Shown: piece after piece, positions 1-7,648 of the stretch
Position numbering within the stretch: position 1 is the first letter of the stretch
Layout of the letters: each line of letters starts with the position of its first letter
Source: JACMRI01 sp043778625
GTDB taxonomy: Bacteria > Bacteroidota > Bacteroidia > UBA4408
Assembly (NCBI GenBank): GCA_043778625.1
Contig: JAYWFU010000037.1
Location: 1-28,622 of the forward strand
Direction: 5' to 3'
DNA length: 28,622 nt
Translations under genes and position numbers: made by a program
The notes under the pieces: model-generated
Databases searched by the model: none
The model's input: only the letters and a program-made list of their open reading frames with translations
Told to the model about the DNA's origin: nothing

Positions 1-878
1 AAGTTATTGGTGCTAGCATCGTAAATATGCCCTGGCTCGGAGCTTGCTCCGTTTAATTCCATTATTTTAATGGTGTTGCCTTCATAAAGGTCAGGGATAC
101 TTTTAACTTTTAAATCGAACCTGCCGTAGTTAAAACCTGTAATAGGTAAGCTAATGGTATTGAAGACTGCGTGTAATTGTTCGGTTATTAAATAGTTAGC
201 GTTAATAAACCGTGTGCCTCGGCAATGGTTGCCAATAGGCTCCAATATACGTTTTTGGTGGTTGGGTACTACAACTGATAAATCTATTGTTTTACTTAAT
301 CGTTCTATTTGAAACCTTGCACGTGTGCTCTGCTCCATTAATTGTTTGATGGTAGAAGTACCATTGCCCACTACCGTTAAAAATTCTTTTAACGTAACCG
401 ATGTTACCACACCCTTGCTATCATTGGGCAAGCGGCTGTACAGTACTCCTAACTCAATATCATAGGTTATAAATTCTTGTATAATGTATTTGCCTGTGCA
501 ATTGGTATTGTAAGTGTTTAGCTCGATTTCGTTATTTATTTTGCATACATCATTACCTCGTTCGCCCACGTCGGGCTTGGCTATTAGCGGGTAAGTAATG
601 TTTTTAGTAGTTAATAAATTAGTCAGTTGTGTTAACGCTAAGTTTTCTACCTCAATACTTTGGGGTAAATAATGCGGATTAATTAAACTTAAAATATCCG
701 ATTTACTTTCGCCAAAAAAACCTCCTAACTCAATACCTGGGTTAGCTACCGTAAAGTAGGCTAACGATTTGTTTTTAAACGCTAAGTACAACCAATAAGG
801 CAGTACTGGCAAGTAAAACAATAGCATAGGCCAATATTCGTACTGGGTGTATTTGTGTATAAAAAGAGGTAGACGCAT
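1..878 (-). CDS. ATP-grasp ligase-like protein, partial (C-terminus outside window)
   Basis: The first 292 codons are present and the frame is still open at position 1. The N-terminus has a hydrophobic stretch at about residues 17-33. It is followed by NPGIELGGFFGESK, an AKPDVGERG nucleotide-binding segment with K101, a PIGNHCRGTRF motif, and MELNGASSEPGHIYD, which supplies the acidic and Asn metal ligands of an ATP-grasp fold. I recognise this pattern from Bacteroidota proteins that databases often label D-alanine-D-alanine ligase. They differ from true Ddl, so the substrate is unknown and I give no symbol. The start ATG lies 2 nt after the stop of the NRDE gene (TAA-TC-ATG), which makes it the eighth gene of the 5324-to-1 run and suggests coupled translation. 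The family is fairly sure; the reaction is not. Confidence 0.8.
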   Translation of the reverse strand, partial: MRLPLFIHKYTQYEYWPMLLFYLPVLPYWLYLAFKNKSLAYFTVANPGIELGGFFGESKSDILSLINPHYLPQSIEVENLALTQLTNLLTTKNITYPLIAKPDVGERGNDVCKINNEIELNTYNTNCTGKYIIQEFITYDIELGVLYSRLPNDSKGVVTSVTLKEFLTVVGNGTSTIKQLMEQSTRARFQIERLSKTIDLSVVVPNHQKRILEPIGNHCRGTRFINANYLITEQLHAVFNTISLPITGFNYGRFDLKVKSIPDLYEGNTIKIMELNGASSEPGHIYDASTNN

Positions 879-880
879 GA

Positions 881-1609
881 TTAACAACTAATTAATTTAA
901 GTTGTTGCAATTGTTGGTTTACAATATCCTCGTAAATAATTTCGGTACTTAATACTTGCTTATGTATACAACTTACACTTACTGTTTTTTTATTTCCACG
1001 ATTAATTATTAAGTCGTTAGTTAACTCGCCTTCGCCACCAAAATGATGAAAAAATAAAATATCGTTGGGGGTATAATTTTCATTTTTATGCAACCATTCG
1101 TTAAACCATTGTTTGCGCAATTGCACAATTTCAGTACTGTATAGCGTTACCGACGACCATATATGCGGCAATGTACCATCGTGTGCTATGACCGTAGGCT
1201 GCTTTTCGTCCCATTTTAATTCATACAATTGTACTAATTGTGTTTGGGTACAAGCGTACACCATTAGTAACGTAAAGGGTTCTATGCCTTCAAAATTATA
1301 ATTGCTAACAAACTCCTTAGGATTATTATAATTAAAAAAATCTAATAGCACCAAGCCTCTACTTTTTCGGTAATTATTTTTTGGTGTATGTTTTTCGTAG
1401 CCTCCATTAAGTAAGCATAGCGTGTATCCGTTTGGGTTGTGGGCTATCCAAGTGCCGTTGGCTTGTGGGTCTTGCGGGTAGTAAATACTAGCGTTATTTA
1501 CCTTATATTCTTTAAACGGAATGGCTGCTGGCCGTGCTACATCTTCGTCTCGGTTAGAGGTTAAAATGTATTGGTTATTCACTACGGGCAAGTAAGTAAC
1601 GGTGCACAT
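881..1609 (-). CDS. NRDE/TANGO2 family protein
   Basis: This 242-residue protein starts MCTV and carries SNRDE at residues 18-22, the hallmark of the NRDE family (human homologue TANGO2). A Cys at position 2 is typical; some relatives have N-terminal-nucleophile-like folds, but no reaction is established for bacterial members. A Gly-rich NGTW segment and LLNGGYEKH (about 66-74) match the conserved core. There is no signal peptide or membrane segment, so it should be cytoplasmic. Its ATG lies one nucleotide after the DinB stop, and the ATP-grasp gene begins 2 nt after its own stop, so it sits inside the long minus-strand operon. The family call is firm and the cellular role is open. Confidence 0.88.
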   Translation of the reverse strand: MCTVTYLPVVNNQYILTSNRDEDVARPAAIPFKEYKVNNASIYYPQDPQANGTWIAHNPNGYTLCLLNGGYEKHTPKNNYRKSRGLVLLDFFNYNNPKEFVSNYNFEGIEPFTLLMVYACTQTQLVQLYELKWDEKQPTVIAHDGTLPHIWSSVTLYSTEIVQLRKQWFNEWLHKNENYTPNDILFFHHFGGEGELTNDLIINRGNKKTVSVSCIHKQVLSTEIIYEDIVNQQLQQLKLISC

Positions 1610-1610
1610 A

Positions 1611-2111
1611 TTAGCTTGCTTGTTGTGTTTTTATATAATCGATGGTAGATTGTGCGTAGCCAAAATTAGCACTTGTATTAATGTAGCTAAAATGCAATGG
1701 AATAGCAATACCAATAATAGCTAGGTGATGCACGGTGTGTTCTACGTTATAATTAATTTCGCGGTAGAGTGATGTTTCCATAACATATTCTTTATCATCA
1801 AATATACTTGCTAATAATAAACGTTTATTAGTATCAATACGTTCAATGTTATCAATAATTTCGGTTATGTAATCAAGGGTATATTTTACATTTTCTTCTA
1901 ACAATAAGTTACGGTTGCGTTTATCATAATTTACAGTATTATCAGTTACGTTAAATAACAAGCATTGATAAAATTCAACAATATGACGAGTATGCTTGCC
2001 TATTGATGCACCCTTGAGCGTGGGTATAGGCAACGAATAATCAGTATCATTAATTTGTAGTAATATGTTTTGTAAACTCTGTAATTGAGTTATAGCAGCT
2101 TGAGTTATCAT
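1611..2111 (-). CDS. DinB-family four-helix protein
   Basis: A 166-residue helical protein. H40 and H43 in IGKHTRHI and the cluster H125, H128 and H129 in NVEHTVHHLAIIG are spaced like the metal-binding histidines of DinB/DfsB-type four-helix bundles. Characterised members include metal-dependent thiol S-transferases (bacillithiol or mycothiol dependent), but many have no known reaction and the substrate cannot be read from sequence. It has no signal peptide. It is packed between yceI and the NRDE gene, with 1 nt on each side (TAA-T-ATG). Sitting among YHS, DoxX and YceI genes, a role in thiol or redox handling is possible, but that is inference. Confidence 0.82.
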   Translation of the reverse strand: MITQAAITQLQSLQNILLQINDTDYSLPIPTLKGASIGKHTRHIVEFYQCLLFNVTDNTVNYDKRNRNLLLEENVKYTLDYITEIIDNIERIDTNKRLLLASIFDDKEYVMETSLYREINYNVEHTVHHLAIIGIAIPLHFSYINTSANFGYAQSTIDYIKTQQAS

Positions 2112-2112
2112 A

Positions 2113-2658
2113 TTATTTTTTGATTAAATTAAGTTCAACAGTTACCGTAGCAAAATCATTAAGTATAAAGCTCGACTCGCCCACACCATAATCTAAACGA
2201 TTAATGGTAAACGTACCTTTCATAGTGCTCTTGCCTCCAGCATTAGTAAACACAAAAGGTATAGCTATTTCTTTAGTTTTCCCCTTCATTGTAAGTTTAA
2301 AAAAACCTTTGTAAGTACCGTCTTTTTCTTTGGTAAATAGCACGGCTTTCATAGTAATAGCAGTGTATTTAGCAATATCAAAGTATTCGGGCTTTGCCAA
2401 ATGTTCATCGCGTTTTTTGTTAGCAGTACTTAGCGTTTTAGTGTCAATGCTTACATCAATAGTATTACCAGTTGTTTTGGTTTCGTCAAAATTAATTTTG
2501 CCTGTTACCGCTCCTAACGTACCGTCTACATTGAATCCTGCATTTTTAATTTTAAACTTAACACTTGATTTACTAATTACCCACTCCGTATTTTGGGCAG
2601 ATGTTGCTAGTGTGGTTAGTGTTAATAATGTTGCGAGTATTTTGCTTATTGCTTTCAT
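2113..2658 (-). CDS. YceI-family periplasmic protein
   Basis: This 181-residue protein has a signal peptide (about residues 1-21, ending TSAQ) and a YceI lipocalin-like domain. Diagnostic stretches are WVISKSSVKFKIKNAGF near the mature N-terminus, a G-x-I-x-F-D-type strand (GKINFDE), then DEHLAKPEYFDIAKY and a final LELNLIKK-like strand. YceI proteins form a beta-barrel pocket that binds isoprenoid-type lipids such as polyprenyl quinones; the ligand here is unknown. It should be periplasmic. It lies between the beta-barrel candidate (11 nt upstream) and dinB (1 nt downstream) in the same operon. YceI is often found near DoxX and YHS-type genes, so a quinone or redox context is plausible but unproven. 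Confidence 0.92.
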   Translation of the reverse strand: MKAISKILATLLTLTTLATSAQNTEWVISKSSVKFKIKNAGFNVDGTLGAVTGKINFDETKTTGNTIDVSIDTKTLSTANKKRDEHLAKPEYFDIAKYTAITMKAVLFTKEKDGTYKGFFKLTMKGKTKEIAIPFVFTNAGGKSTMKGTFTINRLDYGVGESSFILNDFATVTVELNLIKK

Positions 2659-2669
2659 TTTTATATTAA

Positions 2670-3407
2670 TTATTTGAATGGTGTGTAACTTACTCCTAAT
2701 AAAGGCATTAACGATTTGTTGCGAAAACGATTATTATCTAATCGTAACTTGTTGTTGGTAGTATATTCAGTAAACATAAATGATGCCCCAGCACGTACTG
2801 CCCAATGACTGTTAAACCAATAACGCACATAAAGTTCGGAATTTAAAGATCCTATATCATTATCGCTTACTAATAACGCATTAAGCACAGTGGGCTTACC
2901 CGCTTGTATACTGTTGGGATAAGTAGTGGCCGCTGAATGATAATTACCCTTTATTGCTTTACCAAATGTTACACCAATGGCATCAATATTAAATCCAATA
3001 TCTAACTTGTTTTTAATGGTGTATTGTAAATTAATACTTAGGTTAAGCATATTATTTTGTGCTTTAGATACATACACCGTATCAATATTTTCGTTGTATA
3101 TTTTGCTAAACAATACTTGTGGACCTTGTTGCTTACTTGTAATGACAGCAGGCGCAGTGGTATAAGTTAAATTTTTACCAAACTGTGAGCTAAATCGCAC
3201 GCCATACCCAATTTTAAAACGTTGTTTTTTAGTAACGTTATGAAAGTGTACCCACGAAGCAGCCACGGCCGACTGATTGCTAACACTAGCTACTGCTGCA
3301 TCAAAAACATTATTGTATTTGTATCCTTTGGTTTCGGTGCTAACTTCTTGTGCTAACATAGTTGTTACACTAGCTAGTAAAGAAGCTATTATTAGTTGTG
3401 TTTTCAT
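2670..3407 (-). CDS. Predicted outer-membrane beta-barrel protein, unknown function
   Basis: I do not recognise a named family. The 245-residue product has a cleavable signal peptide (about 1-19, ending MLAQ). The mature part consists of alternating amphipathic strands rich in Tyr, Phe and Asn, for example RFKIGYGVRFSSQFG, MLNLSINLQYTIKNKLDIGFN, ELYVRYWFNSHWAVRAGASFMF and SLMPLLGVSYTPFK. The strands alternate with polar turns, and the protein ends in a terminal strand with Phe. This is the look of an 8- to 12-strand outer-membrane barrel. It starts 1 nt after the stop of the Omp28-like gene (TAA-A-ATG) and precedes yceI by 11 nt. A pore, adhesin or scaffold role cannot be separated from sequence alone. 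Confidence 0.7.
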   Translation of the reverse strand: MKTQLIIASLLASVTTMLAQEVSTETKGYKYNNVFDAAVASVSNQSAVAASWVHFHNVTKKQRFKIGYGVRFSSQFGKNLTYTTAPAVITSKQQGPQVLFSKIYNENIDTVYVSKAQNNMLNLSINLQYTIKNKLDIGFNIDAIGVTFGKAIKGNYHSAATTYPNSIQAGKPTVLNALLVSDNDIGSLNSELYVRYWFNSHWAVRAGASFMFTEYTTNNKLRLDNNRFRNKSLMPLLGVSYTPFK

Positions 3408-3408
3408 T

Positions 3409-4431
3409 TTAATTAATAATGTTTATTTTTTTAATTATTACTCCTTCATTAGTTACTATGCGTACAGTATACATTCCGTTATTTACATTCAAATTAAGTG
3501 TTAGCTCATTTTGTAATACGTTAACTACGCTACTATATACTGTTTGCCCTAATTCGTTTATTACACTTACGTTATTAATACTAGTTTGGATTGGTAAACT
3601 TAGTTTTACCAGCCCGTTAGATGGGTTAGGATATGCTATAGTACTAGCATTGTTACTAATTGCAGTAACGCCTACTGTACTAGTTTGTGTTGTAAATAGT
3701 TGCGCTTCATATATTTCTTTAGTAGTGGTGTTTTGTACAAATGCCACCACACGTAATTGCGCTATGTTTTTAATATTTGCTAAATTCCAAGTAAAATTTA
3801 CGGAGTCTTCTCCATTAAACGTGGTATTATTAAGTGTTGTGCCGTTAGCGTTAGGAATCATTTTGCGCATAACATACGGGTAGTGCGTTTCGCTATTATT
3901 ACCTGGCGATGCTGCATAAGAGTTTTTAAGTACATCTTTTTCAATAACTACTACGTGAGCTACAAGGTTAGCGGTGGTTGCACTTAACGATTTAAATTTA
4001 AAAGCACCCGTAAGCGTATTACCCACTAATGATAGTTGCGAACTTGTAATTTCATACAACGGAGCCACTACTTTGCGGGTATTAATTTTAGATGCTAATG
4101 TGCCCGTAACGTTATTGGTGTAATTGCTTACATAATTACCATCAATAATAGTATAAGGCACACCTGATACACTATAATAGTTAATACGAGCGTTAGCATC
4201 AGTAGGATTTTCGTAGTGCATGGAGTCGTTGTACGGAAACGATGCATGGTAGGCTATACCCACTACGTCAGCTGGGTTAGTATCTAAGTAATTATATACT
4301 GGTGGCGTAGCGCTTGCGCATGGCGGGCAACCAGAGTTTGTAAACTGCTCAATAAGTACAACTCTATTTTGAGCTAGTGTAGTATTGTGCATAAATAATG
4401 CAAGTGCCGAAATTCCAATTAATTTTTTCAT
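3409..4431 (-). CDS. Omp28-related thioredoxin-like protein with T9SS sorting domain
   Basis: This 340-residue exported protein has a signal peptide (1-20, ending TLAQ). A thioredoxin-like segment, RVVLIEQFTNSGCPPCASA, has a CPPC motif at C35-C38, followed by the SGVPYTIIDG cis-Pro-like region near residues 95-104. The middle is beta-rich. The C-terminal ~80 residues (AYPNPSNG, then INELGQTVYSS, then NGMYTVRIVTNEG, ending KKINIIN) are a type A T9SS sorting domain, so the mature protein should be released or anchored on the cell surface. Omp28-related proteins are known in Bacteroidota, mostly without a defined reaction; the CPPC suggests thiol redox activity. The DoxX gene ends upstream by 22 nt, and the barrel gene follows after 1 nt. 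Confidence 0.88.
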   Translation of the reverse strand: MKKLIGISALALFMHNTTLAQNRVVLIEQFTNSGCPPCASATPPVYNYLDTNPADVVGIAYHASFPYNDSMHYENPTDANARINYYSVSGVPYTIIDGNYVSNYTNNVTGTLASKINTRKVVAPLYEITSSQLSLVGNTLTGAFKFKSLSATTANLVAHVVVIEKDVLKNSYAASPGNNSETHYPYVMRKMIPNANGTTLNNTTFNGEDSVNFTWNLANIKNIAQLRVVAFVQNTTTKEIYEAQLFTTQTSTVGVTAISNNASTIAYPNPSNGLVKLSLPIQTSINNVSVINELGQTVYSSVVNVLQNELTLNLNVNNGMYTVRIVTNEGVIIKKINIIN

Positions 4432-4453
4432 GATAGTTATTGCTTTTAAAAAG

Positions 4454-4861
4454 TTAATTTTTATATTTATTATAGATTTTATTTATAAATAATACTCCTT
4501 GTTGTCTATGGATGAATAAAATAATTAAACTAGCTACAAATACGATTATTGCAAGCATAAAAAGCACACCACCATCAGCATTTGATTCGATACCAATTAT
4601 AGTAATGTGTGAGAGTATAGCGCCAAACATTAAGCCTAACGACAATAAAGCTCCAAAAAGTAGTGTAGCATTAATTAGTAACAATACACTAGCAATTAAT
4701 TCCATAACTCCAGTAGCAATTCTACCCCATGGCTCTACTCCTAATTTTGTAAATAGTTCTACAGATTCAGGTGCTGCGGTAAATTTAAAAAATAGTGTTT
4801 GTACCAATATTATAGCTACAATTATACGTAGTAACCAGGATAGAATATTTATAAATTTCAC
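4454..4861 (-). CDS. DoxX-like membrane protein
   Basis: This 135-residue protein has four predicted transmembrane helices: about residues 7-26, 48-68, 70-92 and 98-118. Typical DoxX features are FKFTAAPESVELFTKLGVEPWGR after the first helix and the GVMELIASVLLLI helix. DoxX-family proteins are small inner-membrane proteins, some linked to quinone-dependent or sulfur/thiol oxidation; no cofactor ligand is obvious here. It sits 7 nt downstream of the YHS gene and 22 nt upstream of the Omp28-like gene, all in one direction. The pairing with a CPPC-containing exported protein hints at membrane-linked thiol chemistry, which is inference. The family call is good and the function open. Confidence 0.85.
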   Translation of the reverse strand: MKFINILSWLLRIIVAIILVQTLFFKFTAAPESVELFTKLGVEPWGRIATGVMELIASVLLLINATLLFGALLSLGLMFGAILSHITIIGIESNADGGVLFMLAIIVFVASLIILFIHRQQGVLFINKIYNKYKN

Positions 4862-4868
4862 AGCTATT

Positions 4869-5324
4869 TTATTTAGAAATTAATGACCAGTTTTTATCCG
4901 CTTTCAATTTTAATGGCAATTCATTAGCGTCCCATTTTGTTTTGGTGTTATTAGTCCACGAATGATAAAAAAGATACAATTTGCCGTTATTCACTTTAAA
5001 TGTTTCAGGGTCTATTTCTACTTTTTCGCCAGAAGTTCCCATCGCATAGGCACACCAACCACCGTACTGTGGCTCAAATTTTTTAGGCTCTTTTATAAAA
5101 ATTGCTTTGTTTTTTGAATTGGCAAAATAATAAGTTACTCCCTCTACCGCATACGTATTAGCTTTATTACCTGATATTGCTTTACCCTCAGTAAAATAAC
5201 TTACAGGATCATATCCCGCAATAGCTATTCCTTTTTCAATATTAAAAGTGGCTACTCTTAATGTATTTTGCCCAATGCTATTAATTGAAGTAAATAGTAA
5301 AATGATTGCAGTTAAATTTTTCAT
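4869..5324 (-). CDS. Exported YHS-domain protein
   Basis: This 151-residue protein has an N-terminal signal sequence (about 1-18, ending SIGQ). The conserved core reads IAIAGYDPVSYF, then YAVEGVTYYFANSKNKAIFIKEPKKFEPQYGGWCAYAMG. This matches secreted Bacteroidota YHS proteins, in which the YHS-like domain often shows a single Cys in the GGWCA motif. YHS domains bind metal in some proteins (the ATPase CopA, for example), but the metal and role here are unknown. It is the first gene of the minus-strand run reaching position 1. The 198 bp upstream should hold the operon promoter, but I could not find a convincing TAnnTTTG element there. Confidence 0.88.
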   Translation of the reverse strand: MKNLTAIILLFTSINSIGQNTLRVATFNIEKGIAIAGYDPVSYFTEGKAISGNKANTYAVEGVTYYFANSKNKAIFIKEPKKFEPQYGGWCAYAMGTSGEKVEIDPETFKVNNGKLYLFYHSWTNNTKTKWDANELPLKLKADKNWSLISK

Positions 5325-5402
5325 TTGTTTTTTATTTAATACAAATAAACAATTAACGCTACTTTGTATTTGTCAGCTAACGGACATTAATTACAAATAG
5401 TT

Positions 5403-5418
5403 AAAACGGCCCCGCCGT
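5403..5418 (-). terminator. Weak intrinsic terminator candidate downstream of rsgA
   Basis: On the minus strand an ACGGC / GCCGT stem (5 bp, loop GGG) is followed directly by TTTT. It lies about 105 nt past the rsgA stop, between rsgA and the YHS gene. The stem is short and the U-run is only four long, so it is a candidate only. The rest of 5325-5522 shows no gene. Confidence 0.35.
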
Positions 5419-5522
5419 GTGTAAGTGTAATGATTTTGCTTAATAGGGTAGGAGTGAGGAAGTAATATCAACCCATGTAGAGGATATTGAAGTAGGGAAA
5501 GTGTTTAATTAGTGTAAGTATT

Positions 5523-6446
5523 TTAATACTCCTTTTCCATTTCTTCACTATCATAAATATTTAGATAATTGTCATATCTAAATTGTGCTATATCTCCAGT
5601 TTCTACCGCTTGTTTAACGGCACAGTGTGGTTCGTTAATGTGTGTGCAATTATTAAATTTACAATTGGGGGCATACTGCCTAAAATCAGCAAAATATCCA
5701 GCCACTTCGTGGCGTTCAAAATCAACAATACCAAACGATTTTACGCCTGGCGTATCAATAATACGAGCATTGTAGTTGGTTATAAATAATTCGGCAAAGG
5801 TGGTAGTGTGTTTTCCTTTAGCATTGTGGTTGCTTACTTCGCCCACTCTGGCGGTAATGTTACTATCTAACTTGTTTAACAACGATGATTTTCCCACACC
5901 ACTATTTCCCGAAAATAGCGAGAGCTTGCCTCTGGTTATTGTTTTAATGTTTTCAATATCATCATCATTGTGGTTACTCATGCCTATTACGCTGTAGCCC
6001 ATTTGAGTGTATACGTCTTCGTAGTAGGCAAACTCCTCCAAATCTTTATCAGTGCTTATATCTAATTTATTAAACACAATAATTGTAGGGATATGTTGTG
6101 CTTCGGCAGTTATCAAAAAACGATCAATAAACCCCGTTTGTGTTTTAGGGCTTGTAAGCGAATTTATTAGTATAAGTTGGTCGATATTCGCAGCAATAAT
6201 TTGTGTTTGTTTACTCAAGTTAACTGACTTCCGTACAATATAATTTTTACGTTTTTCAAAGTCCGAAATCATGTACTCTGCCGTGTCGTCGTTAATAGTT
6301 ACTACGTCGCCCACAGCCACAGGATTAGTACTTTTGAGGTTAAGCATACGCATTTTACCTTTTACTTTAGCATCAACACTAACACCACTATTAAGCAGCA
6401 CCGTGTAGTTACTCCCTGTCGATTTTGTTACAATACCTTGCTGCAT
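5523..6446 (-). CDS. rsgA: Small-subunit ribosome biogenesis GTPase RsgA
   Basis: This 307-residue protein has the full circularly permuted GTPase layout. An N-terminal OB-fold (about 1-65) comes first, then G4 NKLD at 126-129, then the G1/P-loop GNSGVGKSS at 180-188, a TTT switch at 214-216, and G3 DTPG at 231-234. The C-terminal zinc site is C262-x4-C267-x-H269-x5-C275. RsgA (YjeQ) is a 30S-dependent GTPase that acts in late 30S maturation at the decoding centre, in the cytoplasm. Length and motifs are complete. It follows nth with a TAA-T-ATG junction (1 nt), making it the last gene of a three-gene transcript. Confidence 0.97.
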   Translation of the reverse strand: MQQGIVTKSTGSNYTVLLNSGVSVDAKVKGKMRMLNLKSTNPVAVGDVVTINDDTAEYMISDFEKRKNYIVRKSVNLSKQTQIIAANIDQLILINSLTSPKTQTGFIDRFLITAEAQHIPTIIVFNKLDISTDKDLEEFAYYEDVYTQMGYSVIGMSNHNDDDIENIKTITRGKLSLFSGNSGVGKSSLLNKLDSNITARVGEVSNHNAKGKHTTTFAELFITNYNARIIDTPGVKSFGIVDFERHEVAGYFADFRQYAPNCKFNNCTHINEPHCAVKQAVETGDIAQFRYDNYLNIYDSEEMEKEY

Positions 6447-6447
6447 A

Positions 6448-7104
6448 TTATACGTTGTTTAGTTTAGTTTGTTTAGCGTAATATTTGCACCATTGTGTTA
6501 ATGCACAGTCTACGCACTTAGGCGTGCGCGCTACACAGGTATAACGTCCGTGCAATATTAACCAATGATGTGCCCGTGGTACAAGTGCTTTGGGTATGTG
6601 TTTTATTAATTGTAATTCGGCGGCAAGGGGTGTTTTAGCAGTTAGAGTAGTAAGCCCCAATCGTGCCGAAACTCTAAATACGTGTGTATCTACGGCCATA
6701 GTAGGCTGGTTAAATATTACTGAGGCTATTACGTTGGCCGTTTTGCGCCCTACTCCTTGCAGGGTTACTAGCTCATCAATGGTACTGGGTACTGTGCTAT
6801 TAAAATCGTTTACTAGCTGGCGTGCCATGGTAGCCAAGTGTTTCGATTTATTTAACGGGAAATTAATACTGCGTATATACACAAATATATCTTCGGCGGA
6901 GGCCATTGCCATAGCATCTGCCGTTGGGTAGGCGTTAAACAAGGCAGGTGTAACCATATTTACTCGCTTATCAGTACACTGAGCAGATAGTGCCACGGCT
7001 ACCAATAGTTCAAACGGATTGGTGTAATGTAACTCGGTTTCGGCCACAGGTACGTTGGTTTCAAAGTACGATAAAATAGCGGCGTAACGTTCTTTTAGTA
7101 GCAT
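6448..7104 (-). CDS. nth: Endonuclease III (DNA glycosylase/AP lyase)
   Basis: This 218-residue protein is the usual length for Nth. The helix-hairpin-helix LQGVGRKTA carries the catalytic Lys (K121), and VDTHVFRVSARLGL carries the catalytic Asp (D139). The C-terminal 4Fe-4S cluster motif is intact: C190-x6-C197-x2-C200-x5-C206. The enzyme removes oxidised pyrimidines from DNA and nicks the resulting abasic site in base-excision repair. It lies 5 nt downstream of the MazG-like gene and 1 nt upstream of rsgA. Grouping a nucleotide-pool cleaner with a base-excision glycosylase could reflect shared DNA-damage control, but it may be simple operon packing. Confidence 0.97.
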   Translation of the reverse strand: MLLKERYAAILSYFETNVPVAETELHYTNPFELLVAVALSAQCTDKRVNMVTPALFNAYPTADAMAMASAEDIFVYIRSINFPLNKSKHLATMARQLVNDFNSTVPSTIDELVTLQGVGRKTANVIASVIFNQPTMAVDTHVFRVSARLGLTTLTAKTPLAAELQLIKHIPKALVPRAHHWLILHGRYTCVARTPKCVDCALTQWCKYYAKQTKLNNV

Positions 7105-7109
7105 GATAA

Positions 7110-7448
7110 TTATGGGTTTAATTTTTTGTTATTGAGGTGGCGTGTGCTATCTCTATTAGTTTTTTTGTCTATATTGTTTTCAAATGCTTGCGTTAAATCC
7201 ACTCCCGTTTGGTTGGCAATACACATTAATACAAACAGCACATCGGCTAGTTCATCGGCTAGGTTTGCGTCTTTTTCCTGTTTTTTAAACGATTGTTCGC
7301 CGTACTGCCTAGCCATTATTCGCGCCACTTCGCCTACTTCCTCCATTAGCATAGCGGTGTTAGTAAGCTCGTTAAAATACCGTACACCAACGGTTTTAAT
7401 CCAGTTGTCAACAGTGGTTTGTGCTTGTGCAATTGTAAGTGTGTTCAT
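7110..7448 (-). CDS. MazG-like nucleotide pyrophosphohydrolase
   Basis: This 112-residue all-helical protein has the MazG/dUTPase-like metal site. EEVGE at residues 36-40 (E36, E37, E40) and DELADVLF at 65-72 (E66, D69) form the ExxE...ExxD motif that holds magnesium. It has one short domain, unlike the duplicated ~260-residue MazG of E. coli, so it belongs with the single-domain pyrophosphohydrolases that convert NTP or dNTP to NMP plus pyrophosphate; the preferred nucleotide is unknown. It is the first gene of the mazG-like/nth/rsgA transcript and diverges from the DUF4290 gene across 200 bp. I chose the ATG at 7448 because it opens the conserved domain; there is no clear Shine-Dalgarno sequence. 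Confidence 0.9.
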   Translation of the reverse strand: MNTLTIAQAQTTVDNWIKTVGVRYFNELTNTAMLMEEVGEVARIMARQYGEQSFKKQEKDANLADELADVLFVLMCIANQTGVDLTQAFENNIDKKTNRDSTRHLNNKKLNP

Positions 7449-7521
7449 ACTTTTAAATAGTAAAATATATTATGGAATAAAAGTCACAAAATAATTGCAA
7501 TATTCGCTATTGTTTTTTTAT

Positions 7522-7529
7522 TAAATTTG
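7522..7529 (+). promoter_or_regulatory. Candidate -7 element (TAAATTTG) for the DUF4290 gene
   Basis: TAAATTTG fits the Bacteroidota -7 consensus TAnnTTTG. The nearest TTG upstream (7495-7497) is 24 bp away, slightly beyond the usual spacing. Transcription from here would give a leader of about 110 nt, which includes a 9-bp hairpin at 7589-7616. Confidence 0.45.
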
Positions 7530-7648
7530 AACTTTAAAAATTAACACTTGTGAATAATATTCAGTGCAAGAATTTATTATACATACATAATAACGACAAA
7601 CTACATAGTTGTTATTGTTAAAACATCACCAATTTTCATTACACTACT

